A stretch of DNA of 44,519 bases from Clostridiales bacterium (GCA_022772585.1 JALEZN010000127.1:1-44519); one strand, 5' to 3'. Shown: positions 34,729-43,879, counted from the stretch's first letter. Notes: generated by a model not told the origin, from the letters alone. Made by a program: numbers and translations.

Positions 34729-36009
34729 TCATTCGGACTTAGGAGCCTGTCCGCCGCCCTCGCCCTTGGGCTTGCCGCGGTAGCGGCGGTAACGGCGGCG
34801 GGGCTTTTTCTCGGCGGCGGGCTCGCCGCCCTCACCCCCGGCGTTCTGGGACGGGGCGGCATGGGGGGCGCTCTCCTGGGGCTTTGGCTGTCTGGGGGGC
34901 CGGGCGGGGCGTTCCTGGCGGGGTAAGTCCTCCTGCTTCTCCTGCCGGGGCCGGGATTTGGCCTCCTGGGCGGGAGCCTCGCTGGCCTGGGGCTTTTTCC
35001 CACGGCTGCGGCGACGGCGGCGGCGTTCTCCCTCCGGGGCCTGTTCGGGTGCGGCGGGCGCAGCGGCGTCCAGACCGGCCAGACTGGCCAGGGCGGCGGA
35101 GAGCCGGTCCTCCTCGGTCTCGGCAGGAGCCGTCACCCGGCGGAGACTGGCCAGTTCCTCGGCGGGGGGAGCCACATAGCCCTCGGGCCGCTTTCCCTTG
35201 CCGTTTCGGATGACCCGCAGCTCGGTATGGTGATAGTTCCTGGGATTTTCCGGCTGGTCGTCCAGCTTGACCTTTACGGTCTCCCGCAGCAGGTTCACCG
35301 AGGTGATATTGCCGACGCCGTCGGGGGTCTCCACAAAGGAATCGTTCTTGGGCATCCGCTTCACCGCGTCCTCATAGGCGTCCTGCTCGTACTTCAGGCA
35401 GCACATCAGGCGGCCGCAGGTACCCGAGATCTTGGTGGGATTGAGGGACAGGTTCTGGGTCTTGGCCATCTTGATGGACACGGGCTGGAACTCGTCCAGA
35501 AAGCCGCAGCAGCAGAAGGGCCGCCCGCAGATGCCCAGGCCGCCCAGCATCTTGGCCTCATCCCGGACGCCGATCTGGCGCAGCTCAATGCGGGTATGGA
35601 AAATGCCGGCCAGGTCCTTGACCAGGGCGCGGAAATCCACCCGTCCCTCCGAGGTGAAGAAGAACAGGATCTTGTTCCCGTCAAAATTGTACTCCACATC
35701 CACCAGCTTCATGTCCAGGCCGTGCTCCAGGATCTTTTCCTGACAGATGTGGAAGGCCCGCTCTTCCTTTTCCTTATTGCGGCGGACGGTCTCCAGGTCC
35801 TTGTCGGTGGCGATGCGGACCAGGGGGCGCAGGGGCTGCACCACGGATTCGTCCTCCACCATGGTGTTGCCCTGGACACACTCGCCGTACTCGATGCCGC
35901 GGGAGGTCTCGATGATGACGCCCTGTCCGGGGGTTACCGTGATGCCGTTGGGGTCGAAATAATACTGTTTACCTCCGCTTTTAAAGCGGACGCCGATGAT
36001 CTCGGTCAT
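34729..36009 (-). CDS. ricT: RicT/YaaT, PSP1-domain protein
   Basis: A 426-residue protein. The PSP1 domain is at about 60-145. Two cysteine clusters (CGRPFCCCGF and CGRLMCCLKYE) bind iron-sulfur clusters in the RicTAF complex, which helps RNase Y mature mRNAs and supports sporulation and competence. From about residue 280 a long basic, Pro/Arg/Lys-rich low-complexity tail is added that Bacillus YaaT lacks. It is third in a darA-holB-ricT run, 16 bp after holB. Confidence 0.93.
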   Translation of the reverse strand: MTEIIGVRFKSGGKQYYFDPNGITVTPGQGVIIETSRGIEYGECVQGNTMVEDESVVQPLRPLVRIATDKDLETVRRNKEKEERAFHICQEKILEHGLDMKLVDVEYNFDGNKILFFFTSEGRVDFRALVKDLAGIFHTRIELRQIGVRDEAKMLGGLGICGRPFCCCGFLDEFQPVSIKMAKTQNLSLNPTKISGTCGRLMCCLKYEQDAYEDAVKRMPKNDSFVETPDGVGNITSVNLLRETVKVKLDDQPENPRNYHHTELRVIRNGKGKRPEGYVAPPAEELASLRRVTAPAETEEDRLSAALASLAGLDAAAPAAPEQAPEGERRRRRRSRGKKPQASEAPAQEAKSRPRQEKQEDLPRQERPARPPRQPKPQESAPHAAPSQNAGGEGGEPAAEKKPRRRYRRYRGKPKGEGGGQAPKSE

Positions 36010-36025
36010 ATATGCTTCCTCTTTA

Positions 36026-37018
36026 TCACTGATTCTTGATGGAGGCCAGCCGGGCGCACAGCCAGCCGGCCAGATGGCCTGCGCCCACGTTGAAGCCGCA
36101 GGCGGTGCGCAGTTCTTCCAGTGCGGAGATGGCCTCCAGCATGGCTCTGGGAGAGAAGGCGGCGGCCAGCTGCCTGGCCCCCTCCAGCCGCTGGGGGTCG
36201 GATTCGTGACCGGCGCCGGCGCCCTGGACCAGCGCGTCCCGCAGCAGCAGGATGGTCTCGTTCATCAGGGCGGAGAGCTTGTCCCGGTCCCATTTTTCCA
36301 GGGTGATGCACAGCTCGGACAGGGCCAGCTCGTCCCCGGAGGCCAGCCGGCCTGTGAGGTCCAGGGCGGTGTCCCGCAGCAGAGTGCCCGTTGGCTCCTG
36401 CCCCTCCAGCTCGGCCACGGCCCGGCCCAGCAGCCCCTCGCACCGCCGGGCGGCGCCGGAGAGGTCGGGCTTGTCCGGGTAGCGCTCCCTCAGCCACGCC
36501 TCAGCCTCGGAGAGGCTGACAGGGGAGAGGGCGAGAAGCTCGCACCGGGAGCGCACGGTGGAGAGCAGGGCCGCGGCGTTTTCCGTGAGCAGCAGAAAAG
36601 CGGCGTAGGGCGGTCCCTCCTCCAGCAGCTTGAGCATGGCGTTCTGGGCGCTCTGGTTCATGGTCTGGGCGTTTTCCAGGATATAGACCTTGCGCCGGGC
36701 CTCATTGGGGCGGATATAGGCGTCGGAGCGGATGGAGCGCACCTGGGCCACCGTGATGTCCTTGCCGTCGTCCCCGATCCGGATGATGTCCGGGTGGATG
36801 CCTCCGGCGGCCTTCCGGCAGCCGGAGCATTTCATACAGGGCAGGCCGTCTCCCGCCCCGGAGCAGACAAGGGCGGCGGAGAGAAGAGCGGCCAGGGTCC
36901 GCTTGCCCGAGCCCGGCGGACCGCTGATGATGTAAGCGTGGGAGAGGCCCCGGCGGGCGGTCTGCAGGTCCAGCTGCCGTTTGAGCGGGGCGTTGCCCGC
37001 CAGGAGATGGAGGTCCAT
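36026..37018 (-). CDS. holB: DNA polymerase III delta' subunit
   Basis: A 330-residue clamp-loader AAA+ protein. Walker A is GPPGSGKRT, the zinc-binding cysteines lie in LPCMKCSGCRKA with an earlier Cys, and the sensor region is NQSAQNAMLKLLEEGP. The C-terminal domain is poorly conserved, as usual. Its stop is 16 bp before ricT, and its start lies 2 bp after darA, so the three are one transcript. Confidence 0.93.
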   Translation of the reverse strand: MDLHLLAGNAPLKRQLDLQTARRGLSHAYIISGPPGSGKRTLAALLSAALVCSGAGDGLPCMKCSGCRKAAGGIHPDIIRIGDDGKDITVAQVRSIRSDAYIRPNEARRKVYILENAQTMNQSAQNAMLKLLEEGPPYAAFLLLTENAAALLSTVRSRCELLALSPVSLSEAEAWLRERYPDKPDLSGAARRCEGLLGRAVAELEGQEPTGTLLRDTALDLTGRLASGDELALSELCITLEKWDRDKLSALMNETILLLRDALVQGAGAGHESDPQRLEGARQLAAAFSPRAMLEAISALEELRTACGFNVGAGHLAGWLCARLASIKNQ

Positions 37019-37020
37019 CC

Positions 37021-37344
37021 CTACACGCGCTCGAACCGCTCGATGTCCACCACAAAGATGGTGGCGCCGCCCACTACCACCTCCACAGGCATGCTGGGAT
37101 AGTAGCCGTAGCTCATCTCGGAGGTGGTGGGGATCATCTGCTTGCGGCTATGGGACTGCTCCTTGATGATGTCGATGACCGACTGGACCTTCTCCTCATC
37201 CACACCCACCAGGATGGTGACGTTTCCGGCCATCAGGAATCCGCCGGTGGTGGCCAGCTTGGTGGAGGAGAAGCCGTGCTTGGTGAGCGACTGGGTCACG
37301 GCGTTGGCGTCATCGTGGTTGATGATTGCAAGGATCAGTTTCAT
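37021..37344 (-). CDS. darA: Cyclic-di-AMP receptor DarA (YaaQ/PstA family)
   Basis: A 107-residue PII-like trimer that binds c-di-AMP. The start is ATG 37344 (MKLILAIINHDDANAVTQSL) with GAGGAGGG upstream. The family features TTGGFLMAGNVTILVGVDEE and the C-terminal VVVGGATIFVVDIERFERV are present. It lies after the decarboxylase-family gene, as in the Bacillus yaaO-tmk-yaaQ region, but tmk is absent here. Confidence 0.94.
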   Translation of the reverse strand: MKLILAIINHDDANAVTQSLTKHGFSSTKLATTGGFLMAGNVTILVGVDEEKVQSVIDIIKEQSHSRKQMIPTTSEMSYGYYPSMPVEVVVGGATIFVVDIERFERV

Positions 37345-37395
37345 AAGTAATCCCTCCTCGGAATGAAAAAAGACAGCGCCTCCGGCACACACCAC

Positions 37396-38724
37396 TCAGA
37401 GGCAGACAACTTCCGTGTCTTTCTCCATATTATAACCTATTTGAGATAAATATGCGATAGTTTTTTTCGTTATAAGCTCTCCCGGAGCGATAACGGGAAT
37501 GCCGGGGGGATAGGGAGCCACCTGGCAGGCGGAGATCCGGCCTTCGGCGGCGCGGAGGGGGAGCGTCCCGGCAGGGGAGAAGCGGGCCTGACGGGGAGAA
37601 AGGACCGGTACGGGCGCCGGGGCAGGCGGAAGGGGAGGGAAGGAGACGCCATGAGGCTGACATTTCAGGACGGCGGACCAGGCCTCCTCCAGGCGGACAA
37701 AGTCCTCCGGTGTGTCGGCGGAGGTGCAGATAAAGACCACATGGCGGCTGTCCGCCATTTCGGGATAGATTCCCATGGACTCAAGGGCGGCCTCGGCCCG
37801 ATGTCCGTCCGGGCAGGAAAAGACCAGCCGGGCAGGGTCCAGGGGGGCGTGGCACACGGTGAGAGAGGGAAAGCGCTCCCTCAGCCGCCCCACCTGCGCC
37901 GCGGCGGCGCAGAGGCCCTCCCGTCCTTCCTCCTCCATCCAGGCCCGGGCGGCGTCCAGCGCGGCCATCATGGGATAGGAGGGGGAGGAGCTCCCATAGA
38001 TGGATCCGGCCCGGCGCAGTTCCTCCGGGGAAAAGACGGAGGAGAAGAGCAGGGCGGACTGTCCCGGGGCGGGGAGGGTCTTGTGGGCCGAGACCACGGT
38101 CACATCGGCGGTAGCCAGATCGAAATTTCCCAGGAAAGGGAGGTGGGCGCCGTGGGCGCCGTCCACGATGAGCCGGGCGCCATGGGCGTGCGCGGCCCGG
38201 GCAATGGCGGGAATATCTGATAACACTCCGTAATAAGTTGGAGATGTGATACAGACCGTTTTGATCTCCGGCCACTCTGTCAGGGCCCGGTCCACCTGCT
38301 CCGGGGAGACAGGTCCGGTGACGCCGGGCTCCTCCAGCCAGGGCCGGTCCAGATAGCGGGGGTGGAGGTCCAGCAGGGCCAGAGCATTGAAGGAGGAGCG
38401 GTGGCACCCCCGGTCCAGCAGCACACGGTCCCCGGGGCGGCAGCAGAGGGTAAAGGCCGACAGAACCCCCTGGGTGGAGCCGCCGGTGAGAAAGAGGCAG
38501 CTTTTGCTGCCAAAGGCGCAGGCCCACAGCTCCTCTGCCTCCTGAATGGGGCCCCCGGCCTCAAAAAGGTTTCCGGTGGGAGGGAGCTCGGTGAAGTCCA
38601 GAGCGGCGGCGGCGTTCAGCTCGGGCAGGGGCATGGGCCGGCCTTTATGGCCGGGCATGTGCATCCGCAGGGGAGCGGAGGACGCAAAGGAACGCAGAGC
38701 GTCGCAGAGAGGGGTTTGCTTCAT
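37396..38724 (-). CDS. Orn/Lys/Arg decarboxylase family PLP enzyme (YaaO-like)
   Basis: A 442-residue fold-type I PLP enzyme. The start is ATG 38724 with AGGAGG 6 nt upstream. The PLP lysine lies in VSAHKTLPAPGQSA, the cofactor Asp in IVDGAHGAHLPF. The opening HMPGHKGR and GPIQEAEELWACAFGS are family marks. It is shorter than the inducible decarboxylases (no wing domain). The substrate is unknown; arginine or lysine decarboxylation for polyamines is likely. Its upstream region is low GC with DnaA-box-like sites. Confidence 0.87.
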   Translation of the reverse strand: MKQTPLCDALRSFASSAPLRMHMPGHKGRPMPLPELNAAAALDFTELPPTGNLFEAGGPIQEAEELWACAFGSKSCLFLTGGSTQGVLSAFTLCCRPGDRVLLDRGCHRSSFNALALLDLHPRYLDRPWLEEPGVTGPVSPEQVDRALTEWPEIKTVCITSPTYYGVLSDIPAIARAAHAHGARLIVDGAHGAHLPFLGNFDLATADVTVVSAHKTLPAPGQSALLFSSVFSPEELRRAGSIYGSSSPSYPMMAALDAARAWMEEEGREGLCAAAAQVGRLRERFPSLTVCHAPLDPARLVFSCPDGHRAEAALESMGIYPEMADSRHVVFICTSADTPEDFVRLEEAWSAVLKCQPHGVSFPPLPPAPAPVPVLSPRQARFSPAGTLPLRAAEGRISACQVAPYPPGIPVIAPGELITKKTIAYLSQIGYNMEKDTEVVCL

Positions 38725-38878
38725 ATGGTGCCTCCTGATAAGAAGCAGTCGCTCCTTTTGAACTTGTTTGATGCATATGGAAGAGATGACGGAAAGACGG
38801 GATGATTTCCGAAAAAACGGAACATATCCCAACAGAAAAAAACATGATCTGGCAAAAGAAGCAAAAATAAAGAAGAGA

Positions 38879-38922
38879 ATATCCACAAAATAAAAAAGTT
38901 ATCCACCGTACCGTGTGGAAAA
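38879..38922. promoter_or_regulatory. Cluster of three DnaA-box-like sites
   Basis: ATATCCACA (38879-38887), TTATCCACC (38899-38907) and TGTGGAAAA (38914-38922, reverse TTTTCCACA), each one mismatch from TTATCCACA, within 44 bp upstream of the PLP-enzyme gene and 13 kb from oriC. The function is unknown. Confidence 0.5.
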
Positions 38923-38956
38923 CTCGGGGGAAAATGTGCAAAACTGATGTTCGAAC

Positions 38957-38991
38957 CAAAAAGGGAGCACCCCCGGCACGGGGGTGCTCCC
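38957..38991 (-). terminator. Terminator of pta
   Basis: A 12-bp perfect stem (38963-38974 with 38980-38991) around GGCAC, with a T run on the minus strand (A run at 38958-38962). Confidence 0.88.
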
Positions 38992-39011
38992 GGATCAGGG
39001 ACGATGTACGG

Positions 39012-40031
39012 TCAGTCGGCCAGAGCGGCGGTGATGATGGCCATGGAGTAGACCTCGTTGGCGTTGCAGCCGCGGGAGAGGTCATTGATGGGGGCGTTCA
39101 GGCCCTGCAGGATGGGGCCGTAGGCGTCATAGCCGCCCAGGCGCTGGGCGATCTTGTAGCCGATGTTGCCCGCCTCGATCAGGGGGAAGATGAAGGTGTT
39201 GGCATAGCCGGCCACGGGGGAGCCGGGGAACTTCAGCTGGCCCACGGTGGGAGAGACGGCGGCGTCGAACTGCATCTCGCCGTCGATGGCCAGATCGGGC
39301 GCCAGCTCCTTGGCGACCTTGGTGGCTTCGGCGCTGAGGGCCACGGTGCCGCCCTTGCCGGAACCCTTGGTGGAGAAGCTCAGAAGCGCGACCTTGGGGT
39401 CGATGCCGAAGGTCTTGGCGGTCTTGGCGGACTCCACGGCCACCTCAGCCAGCTTCTGCGCGGCGGTGAAGGTCACGTTGCCGTCCTTGTCCGCGGTGTC
39501 CTGATAGTCCAGGTTGATGGCGCAGTCGCCCATGCAGATGGTGCGCAGGTTCTCGTCGCCGAAGTCGCGCTTGAGGATGAAGCAGGAGGAGACCAGGTGG
39601 GCGCCGGGCTTGGTCTTGATGAGCTGCAGGGCGGGACGGACGGTATCGGCGGTGGAGTAGGTGGCGCCGCCCAGCAGAGCGTCGGCCTCGCCCATCTTCA
39701 CCAGCATGGTGCCGAAGTAGTTGCCCTTCTTCAGCAGGTCGCGGACCTGCTCCTCGGTCATCTTGCCCTTGCGCAGCGCCACCATCTTCTGCACCATTTC
39801 CTCCATGCGGGGATAGTTGGCGGGATCAATGATCTCGGCGCCGCCGATGTCGAAGCCGCCCTTCCCGGCCGCGGCCCTGACCTCATCGGGATTGCCCACC
39901 AGGATGGGAGTCAGCCACTTGCCGCCGGAGAGCAGGCGGGCGCTGGCCTCCAGGATGCGGGGGTCGGTGCCCTCGGTAAAGACGATCCGCTTGGGAGCGG
40001 CCTTGAGTTTTTCAATCAGATTATCAAACAT
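39012..40031 (-). CDS. pta: Phosphate acetyltransferase
   Basis: A 339-residue enzyme moving acetyl between CoA and phosphate, feeding acetate kinase for ATP. ATG 40031 (MFDNLIEKLKAAPKRIVFTE) is chosen as 10 nt after GGAGG; ATGs at 40037 and 40040 are alternatives. The family motifs EGTDPRILEA, MGEADALLGGATYSTADTVRPA and GFPGSPVAGYANTFIFP-like (KFPGSPVAGYANTFIFP) are present. No ackA adjacent. Single-gene unit. Confidence 0.95.
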   Translation of the reverse strand: MFDNLIEKLKAAPKRIVFTEGTDPRILEASARLLSGGKWLTPILVGNPDEVRAAAGKGGFDIGGAEIIDPANYPRMEEMVQKMVALRKGKMTEEQVRDLLKKGNYFGTMLVKMGEADALLGGATYSTADTVRPALQLIKTKPGAHLVSSCFILKRDFGDENLRTICMGDCAINLDYQDTADKDGNVTFTAAQKLAEVAVESAKTAKTFGIDPKVALLSFSTKGSGKGGTVALSAEATKVAKELAPDLAIDGEMQFDAAVSPTVGQLKFPGSPVAGYANTFIFPLIEAGNIGYKIAQRLGGYDAYGPILQGLNAPINDLSRGCNANEVYSMAIITAALAD

Positions 40032-40074
40032 TGCCATCATGCCTCCATAATATGATAATGAAACAGGTAAAAAT

Positions 40075-40104
40075 ATTATACACCTCCGTAAGAGCAGACT
40101 ACAA
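40075..40104 (-). promoter_or_regulatory. pta promoter
   Basis: Minus-strand TTGTAG (complement of 40099-40104), an 18-bp spacer and perfect TATAAT (complement of 40075-40080). Confidence 0.72.
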
Positions 40105-40136
40105 TCCCAAAAAGAAAAAAACGGGGAAATTTATGC

Positions 40137-40165
40137 TTTACTTTTCGTATTCATTGGGCTATACT
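40137..40165 (+). promoter_or_regulatory. Promoter of the HTH regulator
   Basis: TTTACT (40137-40142), a 17-bp spacer and TATACT (40160-40165). Confidence 0.72.
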
Positions 40166-40247
40166 ATACACACTGTTTTGCGCCTGAACCGCGCCGGCCA
40201 TTGCGCGCCAGGCGTTTGAATATGGATTACGTGAGGTGTACCGCGAT

Positions 40248-40949
40248 ATGCATTCCGATTTCTCCCGCTGTCTCTCCCTGCTGCGGCAGGAAAAGGGAAT
40301 CTCCCAGCGCGCCGCCGCCAAGGACCTGGGGATCAGCCAGGCTCTGCTCTCCCACTATGAGAACGGCGTGCGGGAGCCCGGCCTTGCCTTTGTCACCCGG
40401 GCCTGCGACTACTATAACGTGTCGGCCGACTTTCTGCTGGGCCGTACCCTGACCAAGGACGGCTCCACCATCGTCTCGCCGGAGGAGCTCTATGACTACT
40501 CCACTGAGAAGGACAACATCCTCCACGGCAGCATCGTGGCTACCCTGAACAAGAAGCTGCTGGTCAATTCCATCAGCGTTCTGTTCGACCTGCTGGGCAA
40601 GACCGGCTGTAAGGGGGCCATCAAGGGCGCGGCGGAATTCCTTTCCACCGCCATCTACACCCTGTTCCGTTACCTGTACCGGGCGGACGGCACCCAGAAC
40701 GAGGATTTCTTCGCCGTTCCCTCCGGCACATTTGTTTCCGGAGTGGCCCAGGCCGACATGATCTGTTCCCAGGCCGCCTATGTGGAGGCTTTGGAAGCCC
40801 ACCGGAAGGAAAAAGGCAGCTTCCCCGCCATGAATCACGATGCACTGATGGAGAACTATCCCGGCGCGTACCAGTCCCTGCTTCAGATCATCCACAATAC
40901 CGGCGGGCGCATCACCGCCGTGCAGGAGCACCGGAAGAGCCTGAAATAG
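40248..40949 (+). CDS. XRE-family HTH transcriptional regulator
   Basis: A 233-residue protein starting at ATG 40248 after GAGGTG. Residues 5-65 form a Cro/CI HTH ([34 protein letters not shown], then [13 protein letters not shown]). The long C-terminal domain (about 100-230) is helical and mostly uncharacterised; it may sense a signal. It is 49 bp before lepA but has its own promoter. No regulon can be inferred. Confidence 0.85.
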   Translation: MHSDFSRCLSLLRQEKGISQRAAAKDLGISQALLSHYENGVREPGLAFVTRACDYYNVSADFLLGRTLTKDGSTIVSPEELYDYSTEKDNILHGSIVATLNKKLLVNSISVLFDLLGKTGCKGAIKGAAEFLSTAIYTLFRYLYRADGTQNEDFFAVPSGTFVSGVAQADMICSQAAYVEALEAHRKEKGSFPAMNHDALMENYPGAYQSLLQIIHNTGGRITAVQEHRKSLK

Positions 40950-40998
40950 GCGTCTGCGCAGGACCCGGTCCGGATATTTTACATTAGAGGTGACACAG

Positions 40999-42807
40999 TT
41001 GAGTGACCAGTCGAAAATTCGTAACTTTTCGATCATAGCCCATATTGACCATGGAAAATCCACGCTGTCCGACCGCCTGATCGAGAAATGCAACGCCGTG
41101 ACTGCCCGGGAGATGGAGAGCCAACTCCTGGACAATATGGACCTGGAGAAAGAGCGGGGCATCACCATCAAGGCCCGGGCGGTCAAGCTCAATTACAGGG
41201 CCCGGGACGGGGAGGAGTATGAACTCAACCTTATCGATACTCCCGGCCATGTGGACTTCAATTATGAGGTGTCCCGTTCCCTGGCGGCCTGTGAGGGCGC
41301 GGTGCTGGTGGTGGACGCCGCCCAGGGCATCGAGGCCCAGACTCTGGCCAACACCTATCTGGCCATGGAGCACGATCTGGAGATACTGCCGGTGGTCAAC
41401 AAGATTGACCTGCCCGCCGCCGATCCCCAGAAGGTCAAGCACGAGATCGAGGACGTCATCGGCCTGCCCGCCATGGACGCGCCTGAGATCTCGGCCAAGG
41501 TGGGACTGAACATCGACGCCGTGCTGGAGGACATCGTGCAGAACGTGCCAGCTCCCGCCGGAGACCCCAGGGCCCCCCTGAAGGCTCTGATCTTTGACAG
41601 CCAGTACGACGCCTACCGGGGAGTCATCGTCTACTTCCGGGTAATGGAGGGTACCATCCGCACTGGTATGAATGTGAAAATGATGGCCTCCGGGGCGGTG
41701 TACCAGGTGCTGGAGTGCGGCTATCTGCGCCCCCTGGGGCTGGAGCCCTGCAAGGAGCTCTCGGCCGGCGAGGTGGGCTATTTCACCGCCTCCATCAAAA
41801 ATGTGAAGGACACCCGGGTGGGCGACACCATCACCGGCGCCGACGTGCCGGCCGCGGAGCCCCTGCCCGGCTACCGCCCGGCCCAGGCCATGGTCTACTG
41901 CGGCGTGTACACCGAGGACGGCTCCAAGTACCCCGACCTGCGGGACGCGCTGGAAAAGCTCCAGCTCAACGACGCGTCGCTGTCCTTTGAGCCGGAATCC
42001 TCGGTGGCTCTGGGCTTCGGCTTCCGCTGCGGCTTTTTGGGCATGCTCCACATGGAGATCATCCAGGAGCGGCTGGAGCGGGAATTTGACCTGGACCTGG
42101 TGACCACCCTGCCCTCGGTCATCTATGAGATCACCAAGACCGACGGCACCCTGGTCCACGTGGACAACCCCCACAATTACCCGGACCCCGCCGTTATCCA
42201 GGAGGCCAAGGAGCCCTATGCCAAGGTCTCCATCATCGCGCCGCCCGACTATGTGGGCAACATCATGCCCATGTGCCAGGACCGCCGGGGCGAGTTCAAG
42301 GACATGCAGTATCTGGACACCAATCTGGTGGAGATCCATTACTCCATGCCCCTCAACGAGATCATCTACGACTTTTTCGACGCCCTGAAGGCCAACACCA
42401 AGGGCTACGCCTCCCTGGACTACGAGGTGGAGGGCTACCGTACCAGCGAGCTGGTGAAGGTGGATCTGCTCCTCAACGGCGAACAGGTGGACGCCCTCTC
42501 CTTTATCGCCCATAAGGACAAGGCCTATAAGCGGGCCCGGCGTATCTGCGAAAAGCTCAAGGACAACATCCCCCGCCAGCTCTTTGAGGTGCCGGTGCAG
42601 GCCGCCATCGGCGGCAAGGTCATCGCCCGGGAGACCGTCCGTGCCATGCGCAAGGACGTGCTGGCCAAGTGCTACGGCGGCGATATCACCCGTAAGAAAA
42701 AGCTGCTGGAAAAGCAGAAGGAAGGCAAGAAGAAAATGCGCTCCCTGGGTTCGGTGCAGCTGCCCACGGAGGCGTTCATGGCAGTGCTCAAGCTGGACGA
42801 GGAGTAA
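40999..42807 (+). CDS. lepA: Elongation factor 4 (LepA)
   Basis: A 602-residue translational GTPase involved in ribosome biogenesis and back-translocation. TTG 40999 ([20 protein letters not shown]) is chosen because AGGTGA is 5-6 nt upstream; GTG 40990 is the alternative. G1 is [10 protein letters not shown]3 DTPGHVDF, G4 NKIDLP. The unique C-terminal domain is present. The last 28 codons are duplicated downstream behind a structured element. Confidence 0.96.
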   Translation: MSDQSKIRNFSIIAHIDHGKSTLSDRLIEKCNAVTAREMESQLLDNMDLEKERGITIKARAVKLNYRARDGEEYELNLIDTPGHVDFNYEVSRSLAACEGAVLVVDAAQGIEAQTLANTYLAMEHDLEILPVVNKIDLPAADPQKVKHEIEDVIGLPAMDAPEISAKVGLNIDAVLEDIVQNVPAPAGDPRAPLKALIFDSQYDAYRGVIVYFRVMEGTIRTGMNVKMMASGAVYQVLECGYLRPLGLEPCKELSAGEVGYFTASIKNVKDTRVGDTITGADVPAAEPLPGYRPAQAMVYCGVYTEDGSKYPDLRDALEKLQLNDASLSFEPESSVALGFGFRCGFLGMLHMEIIQERLEREFDLDLVTTLPSVIYEITKTDGTLVHVDNPHNYPDPAVIQEAKEPYAKVSIIAPPDYVGNIMPMCQDRRGEFKDMQYLDTNLVEIHYSMPLNEIIYDFFDALKANTKGYASLDYEVEGYRTSELVKVDLLLNGEQVDALSFIAHKDKAYKRARRICEKLKDNIPRQLFEVPVQAAIGGKVIARETVRAMRKDVLAKCYGGDITRKKKLLEKQKEGKKKMRSLGSVQLPTEAFMAVLKLDEE

Positions 42808-42971
42808 GGGGCATTTTCTTCGCGGCCTTCCTCCCCCGCAAAGCGGGGGGCGGCGCAATCAGCGCCGTTCAGGTATTTTGCCGGAGGCAAAATCCTGGCG
42901 CAGGGACGATTCATTCGTCCCGAGCATGAAAGAGGATGGGACCCCAAAAGAGGCGGAGCCTTTTTTGGGGC
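42808..42971 (+). mobile_element. Structured 3'-tail-duplicating element, copy 2 (after lepA)
   Basis: A 164-bp segment with the same order as copy 1: a CCCCCGC/GCGGGGG hairpin (42833-42849), a 77-nt core at 42852-42928 (stems GGCGC/GCGCC, TTTTGCC/GGCAAAA, GGGACG/CGTCCC; linkers GTTCAGGTA, TCCTGGCGCAGG, GAGCATG), then a CCCC...GGGG hairpin at 42942-42970 ending one base before the duplicated lepA tail. Confidence 0.72.
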
Positions 42972-43055
42972 GGCAAGAAGAAAATGCGCTCCCTGGGTTC
43001 GGTGCAGCTGCCCACGGAGGCGTTCATGGCGGTGCTCAAGCTGGACGAGGAGTAA
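42972..43055 (+). pseudogene. Duplicated 3' end of lepA
   Basis: Eighty-four nt identical to the true lepA end (42724-42807) except one synonymous change (GCA to GCG). It encodes [18 protein letters not shown] then MAVLKLDEE and a stop. There is no start signal. A further TAA follows, and the native bidirectional terminator is just downstream. Confidence 0.88.
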
Positions 43056-43082
43056 TAAGGAAAACCCTGTGGGCGGAAAAAC

Positions 43083-43117
43083 AAAAAAAGCGTCCTCCGT
43101 TTCGGAGGACGCTTTTC
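43083..43117. terminator. Bidirectional terminator, lepA and pentapeptide-repeat gene
   Basis: An 11-bp perfect stem (43089-43099 with 43103-43113) with A residues before and TTTT after. Confidence 0.88.
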
Positions 43118-43120
43118 TGT

Positions 43121-43774
43121 TTACTCCTTAATGACCAGCCCCATGCGTTTGGCCAGCTCAGCGGCCTGCCAGCGGTCCACCACGGCGCCCCGCAGCTCGC
43201 CCCCGTCCTGGGAGAGGATGAGCCCCTCCAGGCGGCAGGAGGTCAGATCCAGGCCGGAGAGGGGGGTCTGAAAAAAGCTGACGCCCGACAGGGAGCAGTC
43301 CAGCAGTTCCACCTGCTTCCACTGGCAGGAGGCCATGGACGCGCCCTGAAGGTCACATTTGCTCCACCGGGCATACCGAACCCGCTGGCCGCTGAAATTG
43401 GCGCAGGCGAGCTTGCAGGCGGTGAAGGACACATGCTGCGCTCCGCACTGGCGGAAATCGCCGCCCAGGGCCTTGCAGTCCTCCAGAGCGCAGCGCTGCC
43501 AGACTCCATCGGCAAAGCGGGAGCCGGACAGGTCGCAGTCCTGAAAGACCACGTCGGTAAGCTGGGCGCCGGACAGATCGCACCCGGTCAGGCGGCAGTT
43601 CCGAAGGCATACCCCCTCCAAGATCAGGCCGGACAGGTCCTGGCCGGTGAGAACGGCACGCTCCACCAGAGCGCCGGAGAGAGGCTCCTGCTCCTGGGCC
43701 AGAGCGGCGGCCAGGGCGGAAAAGTCATCCCGCCGCTCCGGCGCGGCGGGGAGGACAGGGGAGAGAAACTTCAT
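43121..43774 (-). CDS. Pentapeptide-repeat protein
   Basis: A 217-residue protein of A(D/N)LxX-type repeats (LSGLILEGVCLRNCRLTGCD, then LSGAQLTDVVFQDCDLSGSRF), forming a right-handed beta-helix at about 45-190. The first 35 residues and the last 20 (WQAAELAKRMGLVIKE) are helical caps. It is cytosolic and rich in Cys. Members such as Qnr and MfpA mimic DNA and protect gyrase, but the family is broad and no such role is shown here. Confidence 0.88.
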   Translation of the reverse strand: MKFLSPVLPAAPERRDDFSALAAALAQEQEPLSGALVERAVLTGQDLSGLILEGVCLRNCRLTGCDLSGAQLTDVVFQDCDLSGSRFADGVWQRCALEDCKALGGDFRQCGAQHVSFTACKLACANFSGQRVRYARWSKCDLQGASMASCQWKQVELLDCSLSGVSFFQTPLSGLDLTSCRLEGLILSQDGGELRGAVVDRWQAAELAKRMGLVIKE

Positions 43775-43824
43775 GAAAGAACCTCCCGTAGCAGGTGTAA
43801 AACTTCATGCGCAGGCGGTACATG

Positions 43825-43879
43825 GTCCATTTTGCATAGCAAAATGGACGCCCTCCGCAGGCAGTACCCGCGGAGGGCG
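43825..43879 (-). terminator. Two hairpins after glyQS (likely native terminator region)
   Basis: An 11-bp perfect stem GTCCATTTTGC/GCAAAATGGAC (43825-43849) and a 10-bp stem CGCCCTCCGC/GCGGAGGGCG (43849-43879), downstream of the duplicated glyQS tail on the minus strand. The T tract is weak. Confidence 0.5.

Noticed and set aside
34374-34742. Open frame inside the inverted-repeat element (starts MALKETWSEASYRRALL)
   Set aside because: It runs through the terminal repeat into the neighbouring terminator, has a weak start and no recognisable domain.
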